Notes: a model not told the origin generated them from the letters alone. A stretch of 64,000 nt of DNA from Hemileia vastatrix (GCA_030280995.1 JASXTE010000002.1:21658683-21722682); one strand, 5' to 3'. Positions 37,010 to 50,149 are shown, counted from the stretch's first letter. Translations and numbers: made by a program.

Positions 37010-37765
37010 TGTGATAATGATTAATGAGTGGCTATCAAAAGGAATTCACCAGAATTTTATCTATCTGGTAGAATACTGAGGAAAAGGAGGTATGAAAATT
37101 ATCAAGTTGTAATTACTTTGAGAAAAGAGCAGGAGTTGGTTATGAAATCACTACATGATGATCTTTGGAATAGAAATGTTGGACAGCCTTATAAATTAAT
37201 TGCTGATAGATTTTGGTGGCCTGAAATGAAGTTGGCTGTGAAAAAATGGGTTCAGTCATGCAATGAATGTCAACTAAGGAACTATTTAAAGCTAAAAGAA
37301 CCTGGACATGCAACCACTGAAAAAACTCTTTTTGGTAAGGTTAGTTTGAATTCTGTTCAGATAAAGGAGAGAAGTATAAATATTTAATTGTATCCAGAGA
37401 TGATTTATCTAGTTGTGTGGAGGCAGTGCCTCTTATTAATTTTAATGCCAAAAATGTGGCAGATTTCTTGATGAAAGATTGAGTGTATAAGTACAGGGTG
37501 ATGAATTTGGTGAAAGTTGATAGAGGTACTGAATTTGGGATAGAGTTTATGGAAGCTATATCAAAATTTAAATCAAATGTTAGGCTAGGAACCCCTTATT
37601 ATCCAGAAGCTGAAGGAATGGTAGAGAGAGGGCATAAAATTATTAATGATGCATGGGTTAAAATGTCTTTATCATGTGCTGTAAAATGGAGGTACTATTT
37701 ACTATTAGTATTCTTTGATGACAGAATCACTTCCAAAAGGAAAACTGGAGATTCAGCATAAAAAC
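37010..37765 (+). pseudogene. Integrase remnant
   Basis: LHDDLWNRNVGQPYKLIADR, FWWPEMKLAVKKWVQSCNEC (zinc-binding H-H-C-C part), then after frame changes VDRGTEFG and LGTPYYPEAEGMVERGHKII (catalytic core). These are hallmark integrase motifs. Stops near 37387 and 37480 break the frame. Confidence 0.85.
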
Positions 37766-38742
37766 TATTTTTTGGTCAAAAATTAGTTTTAGAAGTTAAT
37801 CTAGAGGCTGAATCATATCATCAAGTAGATTGGGACACAGTCAAAACTAATGAAGACTTATTATGTGCAAGAATAGTTAAACTAGAAAGAAAGAAGAAGC
37901 CTTGGAGAAAGCATATTCTAGAATGATGAACATCAGAAATCAGTCAGTAATAGATTGTGATAAGAGGTTGGCTCATGGACTCAGAAAATAATTGAAGGAT
38001 GGAGATATGGCTTTGGTGTATAATTAGAGTTTGAAAATCTAGTGGTGGAAGATGTTTTCTGATAGGTAGAATTGAAAATATAGAGTGACAGAACAAGTAT
38101 CTGGTGGTTCATATGTTTTAGAGAATCTAGATGGTGTTATTTTGAAAAAGAGATAAGTGAAAGAAAAATTCAAAAGGTACTATCCAAGAGGCACCAGGAG
38201 TGCCAAAGATTAACTTTAAAATAATGATAAATTTCTCACTATAATTTATAAAGTCCAACTCCATTATGAATATAAACTACCTACTATCATTTAAGAATAT
38301 GAATTCCTCTTGAATGAGGATAAACTATTTACCATCATTATGAAGAAAAAGGTTGTTGAAATTTGATGTCAAAATTTTTATGTAGAAGATTTATGTTGAA
38401 ATGTAATTATTTTTGGTAGAATTTTTCACAGGGGAACCTTCTAAATTTAATAATGGAAATTTTGGGGGTAATTGATGGGCTGCCTGCTATATACACTATT
38501 GCCCCACAATTTTCATTATCAAAGTTTCCCTGTTTCTAGTTGAATCCTGGCTTGTTATTGTCAAATAGGTTGTCCTCTAAGATTATAAACTGAATCACTA
38601 CAAAATCAAATCAACCACAATCATTCAAAGCTGGATTAAAGAGTTATTTTTTATCTTTTATTTTTTATTGAAAGTTTATGTTTAAATTTTATTTTGTTAT
38701 TTTAAAATTTTATTTAAAATTTAACTTGTTCATGTATAATGC

Positions 38743-38932
38743 TCACAGGTGGTCTCCAATCATTTTCATAAATTGGAGGGCGCCCACCCAGTGATCATCT
38801 CTCTACTTTGTTTTTCATGTTTTTTCCAATTTTTCAAAAATTATTTATGTTTATTTTTAATTTTTTCTTAGTATCCCACAATCGAGGTACACATGGATGT
38901 GGGTATGATGTCAGGGGTATGGCTCATTGAAC
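38743..38932 (+). repeat. Conserved block downstream of pol (hairpin plus second box)
   Basis: 38743-38796 forms an imperfect hairpin (arms GGTGGTCTCCAAT and ATTGGAGGGCGCCCACC). 38877-38932 contains GATGTGGGTATGATGTCAGG. The same two boxes, in the same relative order and inverted, occur at 47632-48123 and at 62770-62976. In each case they lie next to Ty3/gypsy pol or antisense ORF remnants, so they probably belong to the 3' region or LTR of this retroelement family. Confidence 0.65.
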
Positions 38933-41399
38933 AGCTTGGGGATATCTTCATATTTTAATGTTATTTGTGAAATTTTTATTATCATAATACAAAAAAAAAC
39001 AAATCAAATCATTAATTTAATTAATATTACTTAATCCTTTATGATATATAAAATAAAATTTTCTTTTTCTTATATTTTATTATATTTTAATTTTTTCATT
39101 TTCATTTATTATATTTTGAAACAGAGATGGAGTTTACTAATGCTTGACAATCACTGGATGTTAAATCAAGAAGTTCTGTTAGTCCTGCAAGACTTTAAAC
39201 TGGCTTCTTTGAAAACTTACTTCTAGATGTTGGTTTACTATTGAATCTTTTAGTTCTTCAAGATTTTAAACTGAACTTTTTTTTGAGAATTTTCAGTATT
39301 TTATGGTATCTTTAGTCCATCAAGACTTAAAACTGAAATATTTAAGAAGGAAAAAAAAGAATTTACAATCAATTAAATTTTTGGTTCACTATCACCCTAA
39401 ACAGGAAATTAATTTATCCTTGGTCTTTTGAGACCTTAAACTAGAAAATTATTTATTTTATGGTCAATTTATGTAAGAATTTGCAGAAGGATAGTCCACT
39501 GAGACTATGAACTGGAAATAGTTTAAAGATTGGTTTTCCAAGGTTTTCAATTGGAATTTTAATCTATTTAGACACTAAATTCAATCATTTTAAATTTATC
39601 ACTGGATCATCAGTACTCATACTGAAATTCACTTATTTGGACAACTCAATTATTGATGGATAGGTTGCAACTAACTCTAGGAAATGAAGATGTAAAAATT
39701 GATCTATTTTATTTTGTATAAAGGAAGGTAGAAACTTTAAAGGGCTGTTGGTAGAGACTTTAAAGGCAGGAAATAAAGGGGCTAAGAAATTTTGTGTCAT
39801 GTGCCATGTGACACTCAAGGTAAAAGCAGCTCATTAAATCAATAACACAGAGGTCTAAATCCATACTCAAAGCGCAGAAAGCAATTCTACATAGCAACTT
39901 CCACTTTCCTTTGTGTACTCACTATTCAACCACGCTAATCTTAACTTTAAATCTAAATTAGTCAATCTCTCAATAGTGTGTTTAGTCTTTTCCTCAATAA
40001 GCGACACACAGCGCAATAGTCAATGCAATATTCCACTAAAAGGTTTATTAAGTATCTGTGGGTTATTAACAGGGGTAGTGAGCATGGACGGGATGGTTAG
40101 TAGAGAATTAAAGGGTTAACGGATGTTAGTGAGGATGGTCCAGGTGAAATGGGTGTATTTTCAGAGGTCTGTGGTGTGCGGAATGATGGATGGGTATGAG
40201 GTCAATGCGAGGAGGAGTAATGGATATAAAAGGGGTTGAATTTTGGTTCAATATTTCTTTAGAATTAAATTATAAAACATATCTATAGTTAATAGTGGTG
40301 AAAATTCAAGTTAAAATCATTATTATTGTACATTTCCTTATTTCCTCAGTAATCATTTCTAAAAACCTAAATCTTTGATTATTGAGTTTACAACCCTTTG
40401 TGAGATCCTAAGAATATTTGTATTATCTTAAATTATATTGAGATTCTTATCGAACATACTTCGAAGCAGTAGCTCTTCCTATGAGTCATCTTCAAATCAC
40501 TTCCTCGAACATTCCCTCTGTGCTTCGAAGAAATTTCTAAACTTCTTCCTCCATCTCACTTCCAGGAACACCCTCGACCTTGTGCGTATGTCTTCCGGTG
40601 ACAGTCTGGTAATTATAAAGAATTCTGAAAATTTTTTGTAGTGGTTTAAAGTTTTGGAAATATATTTGAATGTTGTGATGCTGAATCTTTTGAAGTTGGA
40701 AAAGACTTGGATTATTAGCGTGTTTTTTTGATTGAATTATTAGGAGGAAGCTTGGCAGACCTTATGGTAAGAATGGAATCAAATTATTTGGCTCAGTGGG
40801 TGAGGAGCCCACTTTATCATGCTATGGAAAGTAGAGATTCGTAGAGGGGAGTCTGAAGGGATTAAAACCTTGCTCTTAATAGTTGAATAATCACAAGGAA
40901 AATACACTTTAAATCATTTTATATAAATTAAATTCAGGCAGGAAAATTAAAATTAGCCAGACAAAATGTTATACAGCACTAAAGAAATAAATTTTAAAGA
41001 ATGAAGAACAGTCAAAACAAATAATATCTTTTAAATATTTCTACATCAGTATTAAAACTTTGAATTATAAATCTTCTCTTCATAATAGGGGGTATCAATG
41101 TTAGAAATCTTCCATTTAAAAATACCTCTTTTTTCCACCAAATCAACCATTATTTATTTTTAAATATGCCAAATTGTGCCCAAAAAACACCTTTTTACTC
41201 AGAATTCATGTTAATATTGTGAATTTTTTTGTTCTGTAAAAAACCATTAAAATAATTACAAATTTCAAAAATTGATACCCCGTAATGTATTTATTATTAT
41301 TGGCTGGAGTCTCCTGTAAAGAATTTAAAATTTACTCTTCATATCATCACAAAAATCTAAAAAAATATATCTATGGAACTTAGAGTAATGATTAATATA
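38933..41399. other. Non-coding retroelement-derived region
   Basis: Apart from the repeat motif at 39176-39510 there is no convincing gene. Around 40219-40235 a TATA-like GATATAAAAGGGG follows a G-rich stretch, which could be an LTR-type promoter, but no matching second LTR was identified. 40438-40640 has an open frame with no recognised domain. Confidence 0.35.
39176..39510 (+). repeat. Irregular repeats of a TTAGTCC..CAAGACTTTAAACTG motif
   Basis: Five versions begin near 39178, 39248, 39310, 39416 and 39490, and a further one near 38568. The reverse complement is found in the minus element at 45314-45715 and near 48170 and 48400. Spacing is 60-105 bp. Meaning unknown. Confidence 0.65.
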
Positions 41400-41880
41400 G
41401 TCAATTTTTACCTGAGCAAAATCAACTGTATTGGTGATTTCAATAGCTTGAAGGAGATTTTTAATTTGAAGGGGGATTATGTAGATGAATTCAGAATTAG
41501 TATGATGGATTAAAAGATTAAATGATGGAATAAAATTTTGAGCCAGGTAATAAAGTTTCAGAAAAACTGAAATGAGAAACTGGCATAATGGGAGTAGGAT
41601 CTTGAGATGGATGGGTTATCTCAAGATAAGGATTAGCTTTTTTGGAAGAGGAAGCTGTTTTGGCTTTAATTTTTCTGAAGAAATTGGGAATTTATGAGAG
41701 TCTCTTTTTGGGTATAGTTGGATCAGGTAAAGATTCTGGGCCTGTATGGTTTTTTTTTCTGGAAGAAATTATTGGAAAAATACATTTGAATTTTTATAGC
41801 CTACAAAGATCACAGGCATCTCTTCCAGGAAGGCCAGGTTTAGAAATTAGACAAGTAACCTGATATTTTTCACATAATTA
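41400..41880 (-). pseudogene. Decayed ORF with C-x2-C-x6-C motif, antisense to the plus-strand retroelement
   Basis: On the minus strand, 41815 to 41785 reads DACDLCRL*KFKCIFP, a C-x2-C-x6-C motif with basic residues, like the first half of a fungal Zn2Cys6 cluster, with one stop. It is followed by a Pro/Ser-rich part and by IKNLLQAIEITNTVDFAQ and a possible donor site near 41413. Related ORFs are at 44690-45230, 45950-47394 and 60909-62575. Whether it binds DNA is unknown. Confidence 0.5.
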
Positions 41881-44689
41881 ACATAGGAAGGCTAAATCCT
41901 TTGAATACATTTTAGTTTGATGATAATAAAAAAGATGAAGTAAATTGTATTTGGAGTTTTGAATGGTATGAAGATTATGGTTGAAGAGGATGAAAAGGAG
42001 ATGAATATGTGATTGATTAAAAATTCAAATTTAAGAATGGGGACATTCTTCATTGGAGGGAGGATGTGGCAGTCTAAAAATTAGTATGACACTCAGAATT
42101 ATTTTTAGAGGAAATCATTATGGTTATTGTAGAGATTGGAAAGGCCAATCAAATTTTATTTATTTTGAATTAAAAAAATTGATGATTTTATTGTATAAAT
42201 TGATTAATTTTAGAAGTCAAGATGAAATAATTACTTAACAGTAAAGAAGTGCAAAGATAAATATAAAGTGGACGGAAATGAATGATTGGAGCCTTAGAAA
42301 TCTTTAGAAATTTTTTAGGAATTTTCAATATTTTTCTTACATTTTTAATGATTTTATAAATTTTTTTGATTATTTTTAATTTTTGATAATTTACAAAAAT
42401 TTAATGATTTTTAACTCAGTTATTAGGATTACACGGGCTGCCAGAATTTAATGGGAGGATACCCAGATGTAAAGCTATTATCTTTAATTTTTCCAGATTT
42501 TTTATTAAGTTTTAAATGCTCTTATTGAGTATGGAAGTCTGTACAAGCTCTGAAATACTCCAGAAAAACTCTGTACAACCTCTGGTATTCTCCAGATAAG
42601 CTCCAGGATGCTCAAGCAGGAAAAGTAGGGTACATGAATTAGCTATGCATATAAGGGCTGCAGACTTGAAATGAAAATAATCATAAAAGTTACCAGCTAA
42701 AAAAATGGATCATAAAAAGCATATACATTAACAAGCATCTTTATTTTTACATAACAATTTATATTTGTAATACCCTTATAAAAATAACACTTTTACATAA
42801 CATTTCATTAATATTTCTCAAAAACTTATAGATATATACTTATTGGGTGTTATTCTATAGGTATCATCTTCAAGGACATGATTTTAACATCTTTACACTA
42901 AAATAAAAATGTATAAAAATATATTAAGTCAATCATTTAAATAACTTTTTTAAGTACAACCTTACTATTGTATTTCTTTTCCTCAACTCAAAGAACACTG
43001 ATTTAACATCTTTAAAAATTGTACATTAACTTCTTAACTAGTCTTTATTTTTCAATTAGATGATTATGCTTAGCTTATTTTGAACTCTTATTTAACTTAA
43101 AGGGATAGTGTTTTCTTAGTTTTATCCAACTCCCTTGGATTCTGCATACAGCAAGGAAACTTTCAGAGTCTTTCTACATCACAAGGATTTGAGAAAGAAA
43201 AGCTAAAATTTTGTTGACAAAAAATGCACAATACTTATATCTAGGTAAAGTAGGGTACTGAGTCATGTCTACTTAGATTTGATGGCAAATGGATTTAGAT
43301 AAAGAAGAAAAATTGATCATAGGGGTCCATTTATAATAAATTTGGCACTACAAAGGTGTATAGAAAGAAAGAGCACTGAGTAGTATCTACCTGGGGAATT
43401 GATAAACAGGAAGAATGAAGTGTAACCAAGCTTAAGTGAAAAGAAAGATAGCACTAAGGAAGCACAGGTCTTGAGAATATATGAACTCTCTTTAAGAATA
43501 TGAGGTATGAAGAAAAGTTGGTGCTGTAGACAATCCTATAGTATTAGCTAGAGGCCTTGACCAAGGGATTTGGAGAAAAACTAGAGAGAAAAACCCCTGT
43601 CCCTTTGAGAAATACCAGGTGAGATTTATTTGCTACAGAAAATTAAAGACTATTACAATACTCCTTCAAACACACTTCTTGACTGCTTAAAAAGTCAAGA
43701 CAGTAGCCTAGATATGCCACAGACCAAAGAAAAACTAAAAATGAAGAAAGATCCACACCAGAAAACAAAAACACTGTGCAATTGTTGCACAAAAAACAAC
43801 AATAATACTTGATGCAGGTTTCAAAGCTACACCAGAGAAACAAGTTTCCAAAGTTAATTCAAATGAAGAGCTCACCTTGCAACAAACACAGCCAATTGTG
43901 GCCAAAAAACAGTTAACACTGAGTGAGAAACAGTTAACTAATTACCAGATGGTTGGTTGATAATTAAAGTTGCCCCAAACTGTCTTATTCAGTATGTACA
44001 CACAGACCCCCATCTAAAAATATATGTTACAGCAACTAATTTGGCGCTTCTTCCAGTCAAGTTGTCTAAAAACCCTCTAGAAACTCTCACCAGAATGTTA
44101 TTATTAAGGCAGCCAGGCCCCTTGAAGCCAGAAAACCATTAAAAACAACTAAAAAATTATAAAACAAAGAAAACACATTAAACCTTAAAATATGCTAAGA
44201 AATCATCAAAACATAAAACATAAAGAAAACCCAAGGCTATCTAGTGGTACTAAGCACTTAACCCTAAGCCTAATTTTAGCCCGAAAAATGCAAAAATTAA
44301 AATAAAACATTCATAGGAAAAAGTGACATATGCTCATTTGAGCCCTTTAAACCCAAAAATACCAAAAATACACAAAGACATAAAAAATAAAGCAAAATAA
44401 GGGCTATCCAATGATAATAGCTTCCTCCCTGTGGCTTCAATATTCATTCTTTGAATCCATAAAAATACCATAAACAGAAATCAATGCCATTTAAGACATC
44501 ACCAAACAGCACCATACTACACAACAAAGGCCCCAGCAAATTTTGGATGACCGCATAATCCCTCCAATTAATAATGTCCACATTCTTCCTTCTTAAACAA
44601 CCACCATGCTCAAACATCTTTAAAAATCAGCCCCTTAGATGGGTTCCTGTCAATACTGAATTGACCATAAACTTATCTGTACCATAACA
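41881..44689. other. Region without a recognised gene
   Basis: 42535-42610 has two or three short direct repeats of the type CTGTACAA-CTCTG-ATACTCCAGA. 43081-43620 is a less AT-rich non-coding stretch. 43630-44160 has short plus-strand frames rich in Lys/Thr without any recognised domain; they might be upstream exons of the ORF at 44690 but nothing proves it. Confidence 0.35.
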
Positions 44690-45230
44690 CCACCAGCTCA
44701 TCCATACAGAACCACTTGTGATGCCTGCTATTCCTGAAAGAAATCTTGCTACAGAACAGGTCACTCATCCTTTTCATTAACTTCATCTACACCTCAACCT
44801 GTTTCATCTTCCAACAACACCAAAAGATCTAGGCCTTCCATCCTGATACCCAGATTAATCAACAAAATACACCCTTTTGAAACAAGTGCCAACACCATTA
44901 CAAACACTAGTTCCATCATACCTGGTACTTCTAATGGTAAGACCAATATTTCTCCATACTTAATTTAAAACTAATGACTTTCAAGTTCTTCCCCATCCAG
45001 ACAGTGATGATGAGAATGTGGGAAACATTGAAACACCAACACTCAATCATTTTCACATTATAATAGCTGAATTTCATCAACACTCTCCTCAACAAAAACA
45101 TCTCATAATAAACTACTTCCAATCCACTCCTGCTAAAGATCCACAGGACATTGAGAAAAAAAGATACCTCATCCACCAGCTCAAAGCTAATGCTGAACAC
45201 TTTGTTTCATCTCTTGATTCTCTTCTGTAA
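44690..45230 (+). pseudogene. Decayed ORF with C-x2-C-x6-C motif
   Basis: RTTCDACYS*KKSCYRTG carries the same Cys spacing with one stop. It is followed by a Ser/Pro-rich segment (SRPSILIPRLINKI) and, after frame breaks, by a helical-looking C-terminal part ending KANAEHFVSSLDSLL with a stop at 45228-45230. The overall plan (Cys motif, Ser/Pro-rich middle, helical end) is shared with the ORFs at 45950 and 60909. Confidence 0.5.
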
Positions 45231-45313
45231 TTTTATTCTTGACTGAAATTATTGACTTAGAAATAAAAACTTTGACCACTGTCCAGAATTCTTGAATGTA
45301 TCCAACATAAAAA

Positions 45314-45715
45314 AATACCTCAGTTTAAAGTCTTGGGGGACTAACAGCCCTCATTTGTTAGTCTTGGGGGACTCAAAACCCTCAGTTTATAGTCTTGGGA
45401 AACTCAAAACCTAAATCAAAATAACAGAGCCAGAGATCAAACCATTAAAGACTGAAAGAAACAAAGTAACATTCTAGGATAACTGTTCTACAGAGCAGCC
45501 AGCTCATCAGTTATCCCCACATTTGCTTTAAATAAGTTCAGAGACCTCCCCTTTGAATGCCCTCTTCACAATTATCATACCAAACTATCAGTTTATAGTC
45601 CTGAAGGACTCGCCCATCACCAATCCTCAGTTTATAGTATTGGGGGACTATCATTCCTCAGTTTAACATCTTGGGGGACTAAAGAATTCTCAGTTTGAAT
45701 TCTTGATGGACTAGA
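45314..45715 (-). repeat. Inverted set of the TTAGTCC..CAAGACTTTAAACTG repeats
   Basis: On the plus strand seen as CAGTTTAAAGTCTTGGGGGA and variants, about seven times (near 45323, 45350, 45382, 45590, 45624, 45657, 45690). This is the reverse complement of the motif at 39176-39510. Further single copies lie near 48170 and 48400. Confidence 0.7.
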
Positions 45716-45949
45716 GAATTTTTGCATAAGAGTTTTACACCTTCTCTCATGCATACACACCCACACTCAACTTGTTGAACTTCAACATCCCTTCATCTTC
45801 TACCCATCACTGATAAAAATTTTCTTCTTATCTCTTCCCTTTCTTATTCTTGTTCCACCACAGATCATGGTAAACCTTGTATCCCGTATTTTTACCCATC
45901 AACTCTTCCTTGCTTCACCTCTACCAAGGACTATTCTTGAAAAAAGTGC

Positions 45950-47394
45950 ATCCACATGTGCAGACCCTACACTTTAACTCTACCAACTCCAGAAGCCAAA
46001 CTAACCAACAGGGCTTGTGACTCTTGTAACTCCAAAAAAAATAAATGTGATAAAGACACCAACTATCCTCTACCTCCACCTTCACCATCCAAAAAATATG
46101 TTTCCAGATCTCCTACTAGATCCCCAGAGTTAGGTCCAGCCTCTTCTTCTTTATCTTCAGCTCCTTTTAGAAAACTTTAGATGATAAGTCTTCAGAACGA
46201 TTTCCAAAAGGCCTGCTTTATCTTTCCAAAAATTTGCTTTTATCTCTGCAAATTCAGCTCCAAATGCTTAAAAATCAGCTTCTAGGGTTTCTAGACTGCC
46301 TCCAGGGGGCCTGACCAATGTTTGGTGTCCCACCTGCCTCACTAGGAAGCAAAAATCAGGCTCAAAACTTCTAAATCCAACAGGAAAACAGCCAAAATCA
46401 TCAAAAAAACAACAACAATTCTATGCAAAAACCTCTATAACTCCCAGAGAAATTCAAACAACAATTTCAAGGTACAGTAATGCAAAAACTTCCCAATCTT
46501 CAAGAAAACCTGCAATTACCTTCTCCATCCTGATAAAGAAACTACACCTCTGCTCTTCTTGCCAACATTATTTTGACAGTTCATTTTCTTCAAGAAATTC
46601 ATCCAGAAGACAACAGTCGGCCCCTAGATCACCTTCACCTTCCCCATAAGATGCCAAATTTAGTTCTCCAGAGCCAGCAAACAATCCAACTGAGCAGGAT
46701 ATCAATAAAGTCAAAAACACCAACAACAACTCTCGTTCTCCAGCTAGGCTCCAGGAACAGTTCCATCCCAGATTGCCTTCTCAGCAACCAATGGAAGAAG
46801 ATCAAGACAACCCATATTTATTTCTTGCTGATCCTCTAACCACACACCTTTCCATTCCTTCAGAAGTTTAAATCCCTACTTCTTACAATTTTGACAAATT
46901 TCCAATCTGTAAGTACCATAATATTTCATCTGATTTCATCAAAAAAAATAACTTCTGAGAAAAATTATTCTTGTTTAGATGGTACCCCTCCTCCTGAAAC
47001 TACTATTGGAGTTGGCCAGCCTCTTGAAACTTCATTAACCCTGGAATATGAGGATATGAAGAAAAACCTAAGCATCATGTGTTCAAACATGCTAAAGGCT
47101 TTTTCTCTTCATGGACCATTAAATGAGTTTTAAAATACCCTTAGAAAGCAACTTCGGTATGACCACTGGAAGATGTCAAGAATCCTCAAGCACACCTTCC
47201 AACATTCTATTCCATCTACTTCTTCTTCCTCCCCCAAACTACCTTCCAAACCTTTTCCAGACCATTACAACCCATACCATCTTTCCATAAGAATGCACTT
47301 TAAAGAACACAGTGCATCTACCAGCCCCAACAAAAAACTAAAGCATCAACACAATCCAACCCAACCTCTAGAAGCTTCTTCTTCCAGAAATTAA
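45950..47394 (+). pseudogene. Decayed ORF with C-x2-C-x6-C motif, antisense to the minus-strand retroelement
   Basis: From about 45940: KKCIHMCRPYTL, then NRACDSCNSKKNKCDKD (C-x2-C-x6-C with basic residues), a long Ser/Pro-rich part spread over several frames, and a C-terminal part EDMKKNLSIMCSNMLKAF...KQLRYDHWKMSRILKHTF. The latter resembles QQINSILSINLTNYKE...REKVLNYHFKMAIWI at 62335-62470, so the two are homologous along their length. Frameshifts and stops (46178, 47131) make it a pseudogene. It lies downstream of pol of the minus-strand gypsy element but in the opposite direction. Confidence 0.6.
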
Positions 47395-47631
47395 ATTATT
47401 GAAAACAGAAAATAAATTAAATTAATAAAGAAAAAAACAGTTTATAATTTTAAATTCTTTTTTTACAGAGTTACTTTTTTTACTTTACTAATTGTTATCT
47501 ATAACTACTAAAATACTAAAAAAACTTGAAAAGAATTAAAATCATAATGCCCATAAAATTATGAGAGCTGAGAATATAAAATGAATAATAGTGAAATAAA
47601 ATAAATAATAAATACAAAAGGTATCCCCCCA

Positions 47632-48123
47632 GCCAATGATGAGCTGATCCCCTGATTCCTTACCCACATCCAAGTGCACCTTGATGTGGATACACTATTA
47701 AATAATCTTTTTGAATAATTTTAAACTGAAATAAAATATAAATAATACTTAAAATGATAAATAAAAAAATAAATAAAAGAAACTGATAAGTAATAATAAT
47801 AATAAACATAATAATGAACAATAAAAATAGCATTTACTGGCCAATTGATGAGCCATTCCCCACCAATGCTTGCCCACATCCAGGTGACTTTATGTGGTGA
47901 CACCATATAATTTTGATTTTTGTAATTTTCGACCTTTTATCTAATTAAATTCCATAAAAAAATTAAAAGAAAAAAAGAAAAAAATCTAAAACCACATGCA
48001 TAAACCATAACACAAAATAAAATAATAAAAGAGGCAAAATACAAGCTCAAGTGTAGTCCAAAGAAAAGATCACTGGGTGGGCTCTCTCAAAAAATTAAAA
48101 ATGATGGGAGACTACCAGTGATC
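47632..48123 (-). repeat. Conserved block downstream of pol, minus-strand element
   Basis: 48068-48123 is the hairpin box (arms beginning GATCACTGGGTGGGCTC and ending CTACCAGTGATC). The second box (CCCACATCCA.GTG) occurs twice, at 47838-47904 and 47632-47697. Both correspond, inverted, to 38743-38932. Confidence 0.65.
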
Positions 48124-48749
48124 CATCATCATTACAAGGAAACCAAAGATAAAAGAACCAGTCTGTTCCATTTTAAAGTCATAAAGGAGTAAAAACCTTA
48201 ATGAAAAAAACAGAACTATAATTCAACTATGAAAAACAAAAGACTTGAAACAGACATTCTAGGGTAGCTTTCCTACAGAGCAGCCAGCTCATCAGTTACT
48301 ATCACACTTGCCAGAAACCTTCTAACAAAAACAAACATCCAACACAATAAACCAAAACCATAATAATTAAGAGCCCACCTCTTGAAGACCAAATATACAA
48401 CATTTTAAAGTCATAGAGGACTAAAATAGCCCATTAGTACCTCTAAAAAAGTTTCAAACACAAAAGCTGCCCTGCAGCAACCAAAAATTTAAAATTAAAA
48501 GAATGGTCTGTAGTTTATCCTCATTGCAGATTCAGTCTTCTTCATATATTGTGCATCTATGATAAAACCTCTAAAATGATCTTCAGCCACTCTTTTCTTT
48601 AAGGCTGCACAATCCAACTCTTCCAAAACATAAGAACCTCCAGATACCTGAGATCCTATTCTGCAAGGTCCATTCTATCTGTCAGAAAACATTTTTCTCA
48701 CTGAATCTCCAAACTTCAATTATAAACCAACACCAAACAACCAGGCCAT

Positions 48750-49560
48750 ATTGGATTCCTGAGTCTATGAGCCAAATTCTTGTCCCAGTACCTGACTGAT
48801 TGATTTCTAATCTTCATCATTCTAGATTATGCCTTCTCCTGACATTCTTCTTTACATTGCAACTGTTTCATCCTAGCACGGAGCAAATATTCTGTTAAGT
48901 GCACCTCATCTGAATAAATTCAGAGATAAGAAAAATCTTCCAAGTCCACTAGTATAGCTGCCTTCTGCCCAAGAATTAACTAATAAGGAGAAAAGCAAGT
49001 TTTCCTTTTCACAGTGACTCTATTAGCAAACAACACCAAAGGTAAATAATGCCTTTATTTCTCAGCACTATCTCCACAAACTTTCAGTAAATAATTCTTG
49101 ATAACTTGATGATCTCTTTCAACCATGCTTTCAGCTTCAGAATAGTAAGGCCTAGCCACTCTGAATTTAGAGCCAATGCTATCAACAGCTTCTTCATATT
49201 CAGCTCAAAACACTGGCCCACCATCAACAGTCACCAACTTCATTAACCCATATCTATAAGCCCATTCTATTTAAAAACTCTGCAACATTTTTAGCAGTCA
49301 AATTAACTATAGGCACAGCCCCAACCCAACCAGACAAATCATTCCTGGAAACAAATAAATATTTATACCTGCCCTCTTTATTATTGACAGCATCCAGACT
49401 GACTTTTCCAAACACAGTTAATTCACCAGTAGCATGACCAATTTCTTTTGGTCCCCAATTACTTCTTCTTTGACACGCTTCACAAGTTTGGACCCAACCC
49501 TGCACAGCCAACTTCATACCAGGTCACAAAAATCTGTCTGCTACTTTTCTATAAATCTCC
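48750..49560 (-). pseudogene. Integrase remnant
   Basis: MKLAVQGWVQTCEACQRRS (zinc-binding end), GHATGELTVFGKVSLDAV and YLFVSRNDLSGWVGAVPI (first part of the core) are clear at 49517-49254. The rest, to about 48750, is frameshifted (KLVTVDGGPVF, then the YSEAESMVERDHQVI-like segment near 49140). Confidence 0.8.
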
Positions 49561-50149
49561 CCAAAGCCTCTATATCCAAGATCTTCATGCAAAGACTTTG
49601 ACACCACCTCTTAATCCTTCTTCTGAGTCACCACAACTTGAGGATTTGGATGCCTCCTCCTCATCAATCCTCTTCCTGACACATAAAATCCAGGAATCTT
49701 CTTCTTGATTGCTAACCAAGTATCATCATCTCAAATATCTGGCCTCTCCAAGGTAAACAGATATTCTACCATAAAAAAAAAACCCCACACTGAACCCAGG
49801 TCTTGTCTTTGAAATCTAACAAAATAATATCCAAGGGCACAACCCAGTCATCAAAATCACCAGTATGCACATAAGCCAATGGACCAGCCCATCTGGGACA
49901 CCAATCTTTAAATTTTGGCACATCCTTCTCTTTCCAATGAATTTTTAAAGAATAAAGTTCAGAAAACAAAACACAATTTTATAAATTTGAGCTATCCCAA
50001 ACAGCAGCCCCATCTTCATCAATAAAAAAATTCTAATCACCAGAATCAAGATCAGATCCAGCCAGTTAAGCCTCATGGGGGAGGTGTAAATCTTCATCAG
50101 AAAAACAAATATCACCAGCCAGTTTAACCTCATGGGGGAGGGTAGAAAA

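Larger units (their letters stand above)
33541..38215 (+). mobile_element. Degenerate Ty3/gypsy retrotransposon, pol region (5' part cut off by transposon copy 2)
   Basis: In order on the plus strand: aspartic protease, reverse transcriptase, RNase H, integrase and the C-terminal segment (MFSDR ... VSGGSYVLENLDG). This domain order (integrase after RNase H) is that of Ty3/gypsy. Many stops and frameshifts show that it is inactive. Upstream gag is absent: the sequence begins in the protease just after the right end of the CACTA element. The minus-strand copy at 48500-54264 belongs to the same family (shared words ALV.GSQI, VSGGSYVLE, HATxEKT/GELTVFGKVSL). Confidence 0.85.

Noticed and set aside
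43630..44142. Short Lys/Thr-rich plus-strand frames as a gene
   Set aside because: No recognised motif and no convincing splice links; composition alone can produce them.
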